Shown here piece by piece: positions 1 through 8,387 of a stretch of DNA of 64,000 bases. Position numbers and translations under genes: made by a program. The stretch is taken from positions 62,001 through 126,000 of the forward strand of contig CAVZYJ010000012.1 of NCBI GenBank assembly GCA_963779485.1, read 5' to 3'. The notes below the pieces were generated by a model. That model had not been told where the DNA came from and ran no database searches. It was given only the letters and a program-made list of their open reading frames with translations. This DNA comes from CAVVJA01 sp963779485. Its GTDB lineage: Bacteria; Actinomycetota; Actinomycetes; Mycobacteriales; Jatrophihabitantaceae. Positions within the stretch are counted from its first letter, which is position 1. Each line of letters starts with the position of its first letter.

Positions 1-1
1 C

Positions 2-670
2 AACCTACAAGACCTCTCGGCCGTGGACGTCCGACGGCTCGTGACCGAGATCGGCGTGCGGTCCGTGGCTGATCTGCGGGCCGAGACCGAGGTGGAGGGA
101 ACCGGACCCGGACCGTTGACCCGCGAACCGCGCGTGCGTATCGCGCACCTCTCCCTGATTCCCGCGGCGGGTGTGCGCACCGACGTGGCGGCCACCGAGG
201 CGGATGCACCACCGCGGCTGCCATCGAGTGCTCCGGTTCCGCGGGCCCGGACGGTCAGCACGTACCTGCGCTATTTGGCCGAGCGACCGGATTCCGTCGT
301 CGCCGCCCTCCGGCTGATCGCGACCACGGACGGCGCGACCGTCGTGCACTGCGCTGCGGGAAAGGATCGCACGGGCGTGGTGGTGGCAGTCGCATTGGAC
401 GAGATCGGCGTGGACCGGCCGGCGATCATCGCGGACTACGCCCGCAGCTCGGAGCGGGTGAACGGGATCCTCGCCCGGCTGGGCGCCTCACCGGTGTACG
501 CGCCCGACCTTGTCGGCCGCAGCCTCGATTCGCATGCCGTGCGGGCGGAGACGATGGAAGCCTTCCTGGCCGAGCTGGACGCGAGGATTGGTGGCGCCGC
601 CGAATGGCTGCGCGCTCATAGATGGGACGATGCCGATCACGACGCCCTGCGCGCGCAGCTGGTCGAGTAG
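2..670 (+). CDS. Tyrosine/serine protein phosphatase, 5'-truncated by the window edge
   Basis: The reading frame is already open at base 2, so the start lies outside the window; about 222 residues are visible. The loop HCAAGKDRTG, near visible residue 116, is the Cys-X5-Arg signature of the dual-specificity-like family that includes the secreted mycobacterial phosphatase PtpB, with Cys as nucleophile and the adjacent Lys-Asp typical of the family. The upstream stretch SVADLRAETEVEG matches the usual 'IDLR...E' segment. Members hydrolyse phosphotyrosine, phosphoserine or phosphoinositide esters; the substrate here cannot be told. A GTG at 23 could be mistaken for the start, but the family normally has an N-terminal NFRDLGG-like stretch upstream of this point. 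Confidence 0.85.
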   Translation, partial: NLQDLSAVDVRRLVTEIGVRSVADLRAETEVEGTGPGPLTREPRVRIAHLSLIPAAGVRTDVAATEADAPPRLPSSAPVPRARTVSTYLRYLAERPDSVVAALRLIATTDGATVVHCAAGKDRTGVVVAVALDEIGVDRPAIIADYARSSERVNGILARLGASPVYAPDLVGRSLDSHAVRAETMEAFLAELDARIGGAAEWLRAHRWDDADHDALRAQLVE

Positions 671-688
671 CTGCGCGCGCGGCGTGAG

Positions 689-823
689 TCAGCTGACGAT
701 GTTCTGGCGCTGAGCCAAACTCTGCAGCTCGTGGCGCATCGACGGCGACGCGTCGTCCAGCGCGCGATAGAAGGCGCGCCGCTCGCGCCGCTGACGCATG
801 CGATCGGCGATCGATTTCCGCAT
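689..823 (-). CDS. 44-aa basic micro-protein, paralogue of the one at 46186-46305
   Basis: A short ATG-to-TGA frame preceded by GGAGG seven bases upstream of the ATG. The product begins MRKSIADRMRQRRERR and ends with MRHELQSLAQRQNIVS: an Arg-rich N-terminal helix, then Arg-Ala-Leu, a Ser/Pro turn, Met-Arg-x-Glu-Leu and a short helix. A second frame of the same design, with its own ribosome site, lies 45 kb away, which is the best argument that both are real. There is no signal peptide or membrane span. Function is unknown. It is divergent from the mannosyltransferase gene and ends 18 bp from the convergent phosphatase gene. Confidence 0.65.
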   Translation of the reverse strand: MRKSIADRMRQRRERRAFYRALDDASPSMRHELQSLAQRQNIVS

Positions 824-921
824 GACTTCGCCTCCATTCTCTTCTATCTGTTCAACAACGAAGCCGGCAGCGCTATTTCGTCGAGCTCGCGAGCCACATC
901 TGCGCCTGTTTAGATGGCGCC

Positions 922-2163
922 GTGACGACCGACGCTCGGACCTTCGCCGAGATCGTCCCTGATCGGACGAATCTCGCCGGTGGACGGGCCGGGTCCGAAC
1001 GGGCCCCGGACTCCACCGCTCTCCGCGTCGACGTGGTTCGCGACGTGGCGGTGCCGGCGGCGATCCGGGCCTGCGGCATGGTGGTACAGCTGGTTGTTCT
1101 TGCCTGGTTGAACGGCACCGGAGGTCCCTCGCTGCTCGACCGGCTCACGAAATGGGACGGGCAGTTCTACAGCGAGATCGCGTCGGTCGGCTACCCGCAG
1201 CGCATCACGATCGGCCCCGACGGGAGCCTCACCAGCGGGATGGAATTCGCGTTCCATCCGCTGTTTCCGGGCCTGGCCGATGCGGTTCGGCTGGTCGGCG
1301 TGCCGGCGAACGTTGCGATCGTGCTCGTCGCCTGCGTCGCCGGCTTGGCGGCGGCCGTGGTCATCCACCTGCTGACGAGGTCCCTGCTCTGTACCCGCCG
1401 GGCCGGGTACTTCGCGGTGGCCCTGCTGGCCGTCCTGCCGGCGTCGATCACGCTGCAGATGGGCTACGCCGAGTCGCTGTACCTCGCGCTAGCCGGCGCC
1501 ACGGTGCTGGCCGCCTTGCGCGGTCGATGGTGGCTTGCGGCCGGGTTCGCGTTCGCGGCCGGGCTCACCCGCCCGACGGCCCTGGCCCTGGCCGTGGTCG
1601 TGCCGCTCGCCGCGTGGCGTGCGGCCCGCCAGGCTCGCCGGCGGGGGGAGCCGTCCCCGGTTCGATGGCCGTCGGTGGTCGGCGCGAGCCTCGTGGCGGC
1701 AGCTGGCGCTCCGGTGTACTGGGCCTGGCTGTGGATCCGGACCGGTGAGCCGGGAGCCTGGTTCACCGTCGAGCAGCACGGCTGGGCGAGTCATTTCGAC
1801 TTCGGCGCGCAGACCTGGACATTCCTCTACGACACGCTGTCGTCGCCCGATGGCTTCCTGGGACCGGTCGTCTGCGCGATCATCATCGGCTATCTCGTGG
1901 CCTGCTTGTTGCTCGTGCTGGGACGGTGGCCCGCCCCGATCACGGCGGTGACCCTGCTCTCGGTGGCGATTGCTCTGCTGTCGACCAACTACTGGCACAG
2001 CAAGCCGCGGTTGCTGCTCGCGGCATTTCTCCTGGTCGTGCCGGCGGCTGGTGCCCTCACCCGGCTCCGTAACCGAACCGCAGTCATCCTGCTGGCGGCC
2101 GGCACGGTGGCTTCGGCCTGGTTCGGTGCCTATCTGCTTGCGGTGTGGCCGTACGCGATCTGA
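922..2163 (+). CDS. PIG-V-like integral membrane mannosyltransferase
   Basis: The 413-aa product has about eight to ten hydrophobic segments after a hydrophilic N-terminus of about 35 residues. The first luminal/extracytoplasmic loop carries KWDGQFYSEIASVGYP (about residues 77-92), with the Trp-Asp pair characteristic of GT-C glycosyltransferases, followed by EFAFHPLFPGL near residue 111, the family's 'FFPLYP' motif. This matches bacterial relatives of PIG-V (GPI mannosyltransferase II), which are expected to use polyprenyl-phosphate sugars and transfer mannose or a similar sugar to cell-envelope glycans or proteins. The start is GTG and has no convincing ribosome site, so it may lie slightly downstream. 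It is monocistronic and converges on bkdC with a 24-bp gap. Confidence 0.75.
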   Translation: MTTDARTFAEIVPDRTNLAGGRAGSERAPDSTALRVDVVRDVAVPAAIRACGMVVQLVVLAWLNGTGGPSLLDRLTKWDGQFYSEIASVGYPQRITIGPDGSLTSGMEFAFHPLFPGLADAVRLVGVPANVAIVLVACVAGLAAAVVIHLLTRSLLCTRRAGYFAVALLAVLPASITLQMGYAESLYLALAGATVLAALRGRWWLAAGFAFAAGLTRPTALALAVVVPLAAWRAARQARRRGEPSPVRWPSVVGASLVAAAGAPVYWAWLWIRTGEPGAWFTVEQHGWASHFDFGAQTWTFLYDTLSSPDGFLGPVVCAIIIGYLVACLLLVLGRWPAPITAVTLLSVAIALLSTNYWHSKPRLLLAAFLLVVPAAGALTRLRNRTAVILLAAGTVASAWFGAYLLAVWPYAI

Positions 2164-2187
2164 CGTCGCTCGCCGAACTTGTGGCGT

Positions 2188-3561
2188 TCAGAGGATCGCC
2201 AGCCCCGGATCGCTCAGCAGGCCGGCGACATCAGCGAGGAACTGTGAGCCCTGTTGCCCGTCGACGATCCGATGGTCGAACGACACCGCCAATTGGGTCA
2301 CCCACCGGGGCACGATCTGCTCGTCGACCACCCAGGGCATCCGGCGAACGGCACCGACGGCGACGATGCCCGACTCACCCGGGTTGAGGATCGGGGTGCC
2401 GGTGTCGACCCCGAACACCCCGACGTTCGTGATCGTGATCGTGCCTCCGGCCAGGTCGGCCGGTGTGGCCTTGCCGGCCCGCGCGGTGTCGGTGAGGGTT
2501 GCGATCGCCTCGGCCAGCTCACGGAGGGTCATCCCGTCCGCGTTCTTGATGTTCGGCACGACGAGCCCGCGGTCGGTCGCGGCGGCAATCCCGAGATTGA
2601 CGTAGTGCTTCAGCACGATTTCGCCCGCAGCCTCGTCCCAGCTGGCGTTGATCTCGGGAGTTCGCTTCGTGGCCAGCAGGACGGCTTTGGCGACGAACAG
2701 CAGTGGTGAGACCTTGACGTCGCGGAAGTCTCGCCGAGCGGCGACCCGGCCGCGCAATTCCATGGTGGCGGTCACGTCGACGGTCACGAACTCGGTGACG
2801 TGCGGGGCAGTGAACGCGGAAGCGACCATGGCCGCCGCGGTGTGCTTGCGGATCCCGCGGATCGGGATGCGGGTCTCCGCGCCGCGCCCAGCGTCAGCCG
2901 CCCGCATCGGACGGACGAGCTGCCCGGCCGACTCGACGTCCGCGCGGGTCACCGTCCCCTCCGGACCGGTGGGCCGCACCTCGTCGATGTCGACGCCCAG
3001 CGTCTTGGCCAGCTTGCGCACCGGCGGCTTGGCCAGCGCTCGATGCCGCGTCTCGGGGACGTCCGCGCTGGGCGTGGTCAACCCGGCCGGCACCGTGAAC
3101 GCGGTATGGGCGGACGGGGTGTCTTCCGGCGGCAGCCGCCTCCGCCGGCGCGCTGAGTCGACGGAGCGGGGGCCGTAGCCGACGAGCACGGACTGCCGTT
3201 CCTCCGCGGGCGGCGCCTCGGGGCCCCCCGCGTCCGGTTGCTCCGGTGTGGGCACGAGATCCTCGGCGCCCCCCTCGACTTGGTCGGGCGGCGAGATGGG
3301 CGCGGCGGCGTCAGCGACCTCGATGCTGATGATCGGCGTGCCCACGGGGACCGTGTCGCCTTCGGCGACGTGCAGCGCCGACACGACGCCCGCATATGGC
3401 GACGGCAGCTCGACCGCCGCCTTCGCCGTCTCGACCTCGACGATGATCTCGTTCACCGCGACCGTGTCGCCCGGCTTGACCGCCCAGCGCAGGATGTCCG
3501 CCTCGGTGAGCCCTTCGCCGACGTCCGGAAGTAGGAACTTCTTGATGACTCCGGTGGCCAC
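2188..3561 (-). CDS. bkdC: Branched-chain 2-oxoacid dehydrogenase E2, dihydrolipoamide acyltransferase
   Basis: The 457-aa protein has three recognisable parts. The N-terminal lipoyl domain contains VEVETAKAAVELPSPYAG, with the lipoylated Lys at about residue 47. A Pro/Glu-rich linker leads to a peripheral E1/E3-binding domain near 165-215 (KPPVRKLAKTLGVDIDEV). The C-terminal acyltransferase domain ends with SFDHRIVDGQQGSQFL, giving the catalytic His-x3-Asp-Gly. It transfers acyl groups from E1 to coenzyme A in the cytoplasmic complex. It is the last gene of bkdABC, three bases after bkdB. A pyruvate dehydrogenase E2 cannot be wholly excluded, but the split alpha/beta E1 and the gene order favour the branched-chain complex, which supplies starters for branched fatty acids and degrades Val/Leu/Ile. 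Confidence 0.88.
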   Translation of the reverse strand: MATGVIKKFLLPDVGEGLTEADILRWAVKPGDTVAVNEIIVEVETAKAAVELPSPYAGVVSALHVAEGDTVPVGTPIISIEVADAAAPISPPDQVEGGAEDLVPTPEQPDAGGPEAPPAEERQSVLVGYGPRSVDSARRRRRLPPEDTPSAHTAFTVPAGLTTPSADVPETRHRALAKPPVRKLAKTLGVDIDEVRPTGPEGTVTRADVESAGQLVRPMRAADAGRGAETRIPIRGIRKHTAAAMVASAFTAPHVTEFVTVDVTATMELRGRVAARRDFRDVKVSPLLFVAKAVLLATKRTPEINASWDEAAGEIVLKHYVNLGIAAATDRGLVVPNIKNADGMTLRELAEAIATLTDTARAGKATPADLAGGTITITNVGVFGVDTGTPILNPGESGIVAVGAVRRMPWVVDEQIVPRWVTQLAVSFDHRIVDGQQGSQFLADVAGLLSDPGLAIL

Positions 3562-3564
3562 GCT

Positions 3565-4536
3565 TCAGTACTCCAAGATCCGGTCCACGGCGTCGAGGAC
3601 GCGGTCGACGCTGGGCAGCCATTCCTCTTCCAGCCGGCTGGCCGGATAGGGCGTGTCCATGCCGCCGACGCGAAGCACCGGCGCCTCCAACGAGTAGAAG
3701 GCTTTCTCCTGTACCCGGGCCGCCACCTCAGCGCCGAAACCATGCGAGACGGATGCCTCGTGGACGACGACCAGCCGACCGGTCCGGGATACCGACTCGA
3801 CCACGGTGGCCGTATCCAGCGGTGAGAGGCTGCGCAGGTCGATGACCTCCAGTTCGTGGCCTTCCTCGGCGGCCAGTGTCGCACTGTCCAGGGCGGTCGC
3901 GACCATGGGGCCGTACGCGACGAGGGTCGCATCGCGGCCGGGCCGCACGATGTGGGCCCGATCGACGGCCGGAGGCTCGTCGGCGATCTCGCCCTTGGTC
4001 CAGTACCTCCGCTTGGGTTCGAAGAAGATCACTGGATCGTCGGACCGGATCGCCTGCTGGATCATCCAGTACGCGTCGGACGGGTTGGCGCAGGCCACCA
4101 CCTTCAGCCCAGCGGTGTGCGCGAAGTACACCTCCGGAGATTCGGAGTGGTGCTCCACGGCCCCGATCCCGCCGCCGAACGGGATGCGCACCGTGATCGG
4201 CATTCGGAGGGCGCCCGCGGAGCGGTTGTGCATCTTCGCGACCTGGCTCACGATCTGGTCGAACCCGGGGTAGACGAAGCCGTCGAACTGGATCTCGCAC
4301 ACCGGGCGGTAACCGCGGATAGCCAGGCCCACCGCCGTGCCGATGATGCCCGACTCGGCGAGCGGCGTGTCCCACACCCGCTGCTCACCGAAGTCCTTCT
4401 GGAGCCCGTCGGTGACCCGGAACACCCCGCCCAGCCGTCCCACGTCCTCGCCCATGATCACGACTTTGGGGTCGTCCTCGAGGGCCTTGCGCAAACCCTG
4501 GTTGAGGGCCTTGGCCAAGGTGATCGGCGTGGTCAT
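3565..4536 (-). CDS. bkdB: Branched-chain 2-oxoacid dehydrogenase E1, beta subunit
   Basis: The 323-aa length is normal for E1-beta. The start MTTPITLAKALNQGLRKALE and the run VVIMGEDVGRLGGVFRVTDG are typical of the transketolase pyrimidine-binding domain; the catalytic Glu is in MGEDVG. IPFGGGIGAVEHHSESPEVYF is followed by the C-terminal transketolase domain that pairs with E1-alpha to bind thiamine diphosphate. The ATG overlaps the bkdA stop by four bases, implying translational coupling and equal stoichiometry of the two E1 chains. Confidence 0.9.
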   Translation of the reverse strand: MTTPITLAKALNQGLRKALEDDPKVVIMGEDVGRLGGVFRVTDGLQKDFGEQRVWDTPLAESGIIGTAVGLAIRGYRPVCEIQFDGFVYPGFDQIVSQVAKMHNRSAGALRMPITVRIPFGGGIGAVEHHSESPEVYFAHTAGLKVVACANPSDAYWMIQQAIRSDDPVIFFEPKRRYWTKGEIADEPPAVDRAHIVRPGRDATLVAYGPMVATALDSATLAAEEGHELEVIDLRSLSPLDTATVVESVSRTGRLVVVHEASVSHGFGAEVAARVQEKAFYSLEAPVLRVGGMDTPYPASRLEEEWLPSVDRVLDAVDRILEY

Positions 4537-5693
4537 GAGCCGACCTCGATCGAGGCGAGGTAGCGGGCGAAGACGTCCCGCTGCTCGCGCAGCTCCGCGG
4601 TCGGCTCGATGTGCACGTAGTCGAAGACCGACATCGGATCAGGGTCCGGCAACGCGCGGCAGCCCTCCCGGACGTGTTGCGCCATCGCCTCCGACTCGGC
4701 GTCGACCGAGTCGAAGAAATCCGGCCCGACCGAACTGTGCCGGCTGAGATAGGCCCGGACCCGGGCGATCGGATCGCGGAGCTTCCAGGTCTCCAGCTCG
4801 GCAGCGACCCGATACCGGGTCGGGTCGTCGGATGTGGTGTGAGCGCTCATCCGGTAGGTGAACGCTTCGATAAGGGTGGGGCCCTGCCCGTTGCGCGCGT
4901 CGTCGAGGGCCTTTCTTGTCACGGCCAGGCTCGCCAGCACGTCGTTGCCGTCGATGCGGACTCCCGGGAAGCCGAAGCCGCTCGCCCGCCGGAACAACGG
5001 CACCCGGCTCTGCGTCGCGACCGGGGCCGAGATCGCCCACTGGTTGTTCTGGCAGAAGAACACCAGCGGCAGGTTCTCCGCCGCCGCCCACACGAAGGAC
5101 TCGTTGACGTCGCCCTGGCTCGACGCGCCGTCGCCAAAGAACGTCAAAACAGCGGTGTCGCGGTCCGGGTCACCGGTACCGACGGCACCGTCCCGGACGA
5201 CGCCCATGGCGTAGCCGGCGGCGTGCAGAGTCTGCGCGCCGATCACGATCGTGTAGAGGTTGAAGTTGTTGTCGTGCGGATTCCAGCCGCCCAGGTTGGT
5301 ACCACGGAACAGGCCGAGCAGGGTCAGCGCGTCCACGCCTCGGCACCAGGCGACGCCGTGCTCCCGATAGGTGGGGAAGGCCATATCCTGCGGGCGCAAC
5401 GCGCGGCCGGCGCCGATCTGCGCGCCCTCCTGGCCGAGCAACGACGCCCAGAGTCCGAGCTCGCCCTGGCGCTGCAGGGCGACCGCCTCGGTGTCGATCC
5501 GCCGCACCAGCACCAGGTCGCGGTAGAGGGCCGCCACCTCGTCATCGCTGACGGTGAGGGGGTAGTCCGGGTTGTCGATGGGCTCCCCTTCCGGGGAGAG
5601 CAGCTGGACCATATCCGGCTCGGGGTCCACATGCGCGAGGTACTGCGGGGGCGGGTCGCCGAGGGCATTGTCCGCGGTGGGTGCAGTGGTCAT
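4533..5693 (-). CDS. bkdA: Branched-chain 2-oxoacid dehydrogenase E1, alpha subunit
   Basis: The 386-aa product carries the thiamine diphosphate/Mg signature from FFGDGASSQGDVNESF to CQNNQWAIS (about residues 185-220, GDG...NN). QRQGELGLWASLLGQEGAQ and the C-terminal DDPTRYR are family hallmarks. It decarboxylates branched-chain 2-oxoacids and passes the acyl group to lipoyl-E2. It leads the bkdABC operon. The 195-bp spacer before it (5694-5888) should hold the promoter unless transcription reads through from the HelD-like gene upstream. No bkdR/Lrp regulator is adjacent. Very similar proteins are often named pyruvate dehydrogenase E1-alpha, so the substrate is inferred. Confidence 0.88.
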   Translation of the reverse strand: MTTAPTADNALGDPPPQYLAHVDPEPDMVQLLSPEGEPIDNPDYPLTVSDDEVAALYRDLVLVRRIDTEAVALQRQGELGLWASLLGQEGAQIGAGRALRPQDMAFPTYREHGVAWCRGVDALTLLGLFRGTNLGGWNPHDNNFNLYTIVIGAQTLHAAGYAMGVVRDGAVGTGDPDRDTAVLTFFGDGASSQGDVNESFVWAAAENLPLVFFCQNNQWAISAPVATQSRVPLFRRASGFGFPGVRIDGNDVLASLAVTRKALDDARNGQGPTLIEAFTYRMSAHTTSDDPTRYRVAAELETWKLRDPIARVRAYLSRHSSVGPDFFDSVDAESEAMAQHVREGCRALPDPDPMSVFDYVHIEPTAELREQRDVFARYLASIEVGS

Positions 5694-5888
5694 GCACGAC
5701 TCCTCGTCTCACGGCGCTGCGCCTGGGATCACCATGCGTGCGCGCCCAACGGGCTCCGATCGGGCGAGCCTGGCAGTTCGTGACTACCGGGGTGACGTAG
5801 CCGCGAACTACCCAGGGGTTCCTACGATATCCGCCGCCGCCGTCCCGAAGGCTGTGAGCGTGCGGCGACTGGGCCGCCGCCGGCGGAG

Positions 5889-7883
5889 CTATGCGGCGAG
5901 CTCGGCCGGCAGCGGCTCGTCGTGCAGGACGACGAGCCGGGACACCGCTCGGGTGAGCGAGACATAAAGGCGGCGTAAGCCGATTGGCCGCTCCGGCTCA
6001 CCGGCCACGATGGCGGCCGGTTCCAGCAGCACCACCGAGTCGAACTCCAGGCCCTTCGCGCTGGTCGCCGGCACGACGGTAACGCGCGCGTCGGTGTCGT
6101 CGGCCAGCGCGGCGGCTGCCAGACCGGCGCGATCCAATCGGCGCCGGACGTCGGCGGCGTGGGCGTCGGGGACGATGACGCCGACCGACCCCTCGATCGC
6201 GAGGCAGGCCTGCACCTCGTCCACGAGCTGGGCCGGGCGCCGATAGGTCAGGGCGCGCTCTCCCGCGCGCACGGACGTTGTGGGTGGCACGTCGGGGGCG
6301 ATGTGGGGCAGGAGCCGGTTCGCCACAGCCAGCACCTCGCCCGGCACCCGGTAGCCGGCGGTGAGCGGGCGGACGCCGGCCTCGGGCTGACCGAGGTGCC
6401 GGAGGGTGATCGCCCACGATCCGGGCGCCCAGGGCGTCGTGGCTTGGGCCAGGTCGCCGAGCACCGTCACGGAACCCAGCGGGCAGCGCCGGGCGATCGC
6501 CCGGCACTGCATGGCCGACAGATCTTGCGCCTCGTCCACCACGACGTGGACGTAGCCGGCGATGCCGTCGAGCAGCCCGACCAGCTCGTCGACGAGCACC
6601 GCGTCCGCGGCGGTCCAGCGCGCCGACCGCACCGACCGAGGCGCCGACGGCCAGGCCAACGCCGCTCGCTCGCCGTCGCTCAACGTGGTGGCCGAGCAGC
6701 GCCGGAGGAACGCGGGCTCGGCGTACAGGCGAGCGAGCAGGGACGGAGCGTCGAGGGCCGGCCAGACCGTATCGACGAACTCCCGAACCGCCGGCGATCT
6801 GGCGATTCCGGCCGTCTCGGCGTCGGTCGGCGCGGCGCCGGAGTCCTCCCGTTGCCGGCGGACGTCCTCCGCGAGCTGTTGCCGCAACCGTTCGCGGGCG
6901 GTCGACCATCGGATGTCGGCCCGTCGCGCATCGTCGACGTAGCGCCGGAGCCGGTGCTCGGCAACGCGAGAGCGCCGGGTGCCCTCGACGATGAGGACGT
7001 CGCCGGTGGGCCGGGCGACATGACTTAGCACCGCGCGACGCAGCACGTCAGCCATTCGCGCATCGCCCTTCAGGGTGGCGACCGCGGCGTCCTCGCTCGC
7101 CCGCACCGGCACGCGGCCGACCAGCTCGTCGACCGTCGTCTGCTCGATACCTCCCTCGCCGAGCGCGGGCAGGACCTGGGCGATGTAGTGCAGGAAGGCG
7201 TTGTTGGGTCCGATGACCAGCACGCCCGAGCGGCGCAACCGCTCGGGATAGGTGTAGAGCAGGTACGCGGCCCGATGCAGTCCCACCGCGGTCTTGCCGG
7301 TGCCGGGCGCGCCCTGGATGCACAGCGATGTGTCCAGCTCGGCCCGGACGAGGTCGTCCTGGTCGGGCTGGATCGTGGCCACGATGTCGCGCATCGGGCC
7401 GACCCGCGGTCGCTCGATCTCCTGGCGAAGCAGATCGGACCGCAGGCCCAACACCTCGCCCCGATCGAGGTGTTCGTCCTCGTAGGACGTCAGCCCGCCG
7501 TGGTGGAAACCGAAGCGCCGCCGCAGCCGTACGTGCATCCGATCGGCCGGCGTCGCCCGGTAGAACGCCCGCGCGATGGGCGCGCGCCAGTCGATGACGA
7601 CGGGGTCGCCTTGCTGATCACGGACATGTCGCCGCCCGATGTGCAGCACCTCGACGCCGCCGTGGTCGGCATCGCGGTCGGTACGACCGAAGAACGGCGG
7701 TGCGTCTGGATCCGCGGCCAAGGCGGCAAGCCGTTGGGCGCGCATTCGGCCCAGCCCGTAACTCGACAACTCGTCGACGCCATAGTCCGCGATCCGCGCG
7801 GCGGAATCCTGCATCTGCGCGAGGCACCGAGCAGCGAGATCGAGGTGGGCCCGCTCGGCCAGCAAGACCGGATCCGCGCTCAT
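5889..7883 (-). CDS. HelD/HelR-like UvrD-family ATPase acting on RNA polymerase
   Basis: The 664-aa protein has a superfamily 1 helicase core split by a central insertion. Walker A is GAPGTGKTA near residue 190, Walker B is VVVDEAQDLS, and the C-terminal motif ATSAKGLEFDSVVLLEP precedes LYVSLTRAVSRLVVLHDEP. The segment GPNNAFLHYIAQVLPALGE and the N-terminal helical hairpin followed by a 'DWRAPIARAFY' domain match HelD rather than DNA-unwinding UvrD or PcrA. HelD proteins pull stalled RNA polymerase off DNA; actinobacterial HelR members also displace rifamycins. I see no rifamycin-associated element upstream, so drug resistance is only a possibility. It is monocistronic or leads into bkdABC. 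Confidence 0.8.
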   Translation of the reverse strand: MSADPVLLAERAHLDLAARCLAQMQDSAARIADYGVDELSSYGLGRMRAQRLAALAADPDAPPFFGRTDRDADHGGVEVLHIGRRHVRDQQGDPVVIDWRAPIARAFYRATPADRMHVRLRRRFGFHHGGLTSYEDEHLDRGEVLGLRSDLLRQEIERPRVGPMRDIVATIQPDQDDLVRAELDTSLCIQGAPGTGKTAVGLHRAAYLLYTYPERLRRSGVLVIGPNNAFLHYIAQVLPALGEGGIEQTTVDELVGRVPVRASEDAAVATLKGDARMADVLRRAVLSHVARPTGDVLIVEGTRRSRVAEHRLRRYVDDARRADIRWSTARERLRQQLAEDVRRQREDSGAAPTDAETAGIARSPAVREFVDTVWPALDAPSLLARLYAEPAFLRRCSATTLSDGERAALAWPSAPRSVRSARWTAADAVLVDELVGLLDGIAGYVHVVVDEAQDLSAMQCRAIARRCPLGSVTVLGDLAQATTPWAPGSWAITLRHLGQPEAGVRPLTAGYRVPGEVLAVANRLLPHIAPDVPPTTSVRAGERALTYRRPAQLVDEVQACLAIEGSVGVIVPDAHAADVRRRLDRAGLAAAALADDTDARVTVVPATSAKGLEFDSVVLLEPAAIVAGEPERPIGLRRLYVSLTRAVSRLVVLHDEPLPAELAA

Positions 7884-7967
7884 GGGATCTTCAACGCTAC
7901 GGGACGAGGCAATGAGATTTCGCGGTCATCGGGGACAACGCGAAGGTGAGGTGCGAAGCTCCTGAGC

Positions 7968-8387
7968 GTGAGCCTTGCCACTGACTCCGCCGGTTCCGGG
8001 GCGTCGCCCTGCAGCGCCGAGCACGCCCGGCTCGCCGAATCCCGATCCGCGAACGCGCCGTGGCGGACCTGGGGTCCCTATCTCTCCGGACGCCAATGGG
8101 GCACGGTCCGGGAGGACTACTCGGAGTTCGGCGACGGCTCCGGGACGTCGATGACGCTGGCCCACGCCGCGGCCGAGATAGACCGCCGGTTGATCGCCTT
8201 GTTCCGACGCGGGCCGGCGGGGCGCCGACCGTCGGACGGAGCCAGAATCGAGGCTTCGGACAGCCCGCCGTGGAACTCGCAGGTGACCTTCAGCGAGTAC
8301 TTCCACGGCGACACCGGCGAGGGCCTCGGAGCGAGCCACCAGACCGGCTGGACCGCGCTGGTTGCCCACGTGCTGTGCCGGGCATGA
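7968..8387 (+). CDS. Remnant of a GH63-type glycosidase: N- and C-terminal ends joined in frame
   Basis: The 139-aa product looks like two distant parts of a large glycosidase fused. Residues 19-58 (EHARLAESR...APWRTWGPYLSGRQWGTVREDY) resemble the opening of actinobacterial GH63/MGH1-like glucosidases, normally about 850-900 aa. Residues 75-139 (IDRRLIALFRRGPAGRRP, then FSEYFHGDTGEGLGASHQTG) resemble the extreme C-terminus. The catalytic (alpha/alpha)6 barrel between them is absent, so glycosidase activity is not expected. The frame is intact, so one large in-frame deletion is the simplest reading. The stop overlaps the kinase start (ATGA), so the remnant may persist as the translated leader of that gene. 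Confidence 0.65.
   Translation: MSLATDSAGSGASPCSAEHARLAESRSANAPWRTWGPYLSGRQWGTVREDYSEFGDGSGTSMTLAHAAAEIDRRLIALFRRGPAGRRPSDGARIEASDSPPWNSQVTFSEYFHGDTGEGLGASHQTGWTALVAHVLCRA

Noticed and set aside
637..837. A 66-aa minus-strand frame overlapping the 44-aa micro-protein
   Set aside because: Its composition (Ser/Arg-rich noise) is that of a frame shadow, while the alternative frame at 689-823 has a clear ribosome site and a paralogue.
8060..8383. N-terminal extension of the P-loop kinase frame
   Set aside because: The extension is Arg/Gly-rich and overlaps the glycosidase remnant; the family start fits ATG 8384.
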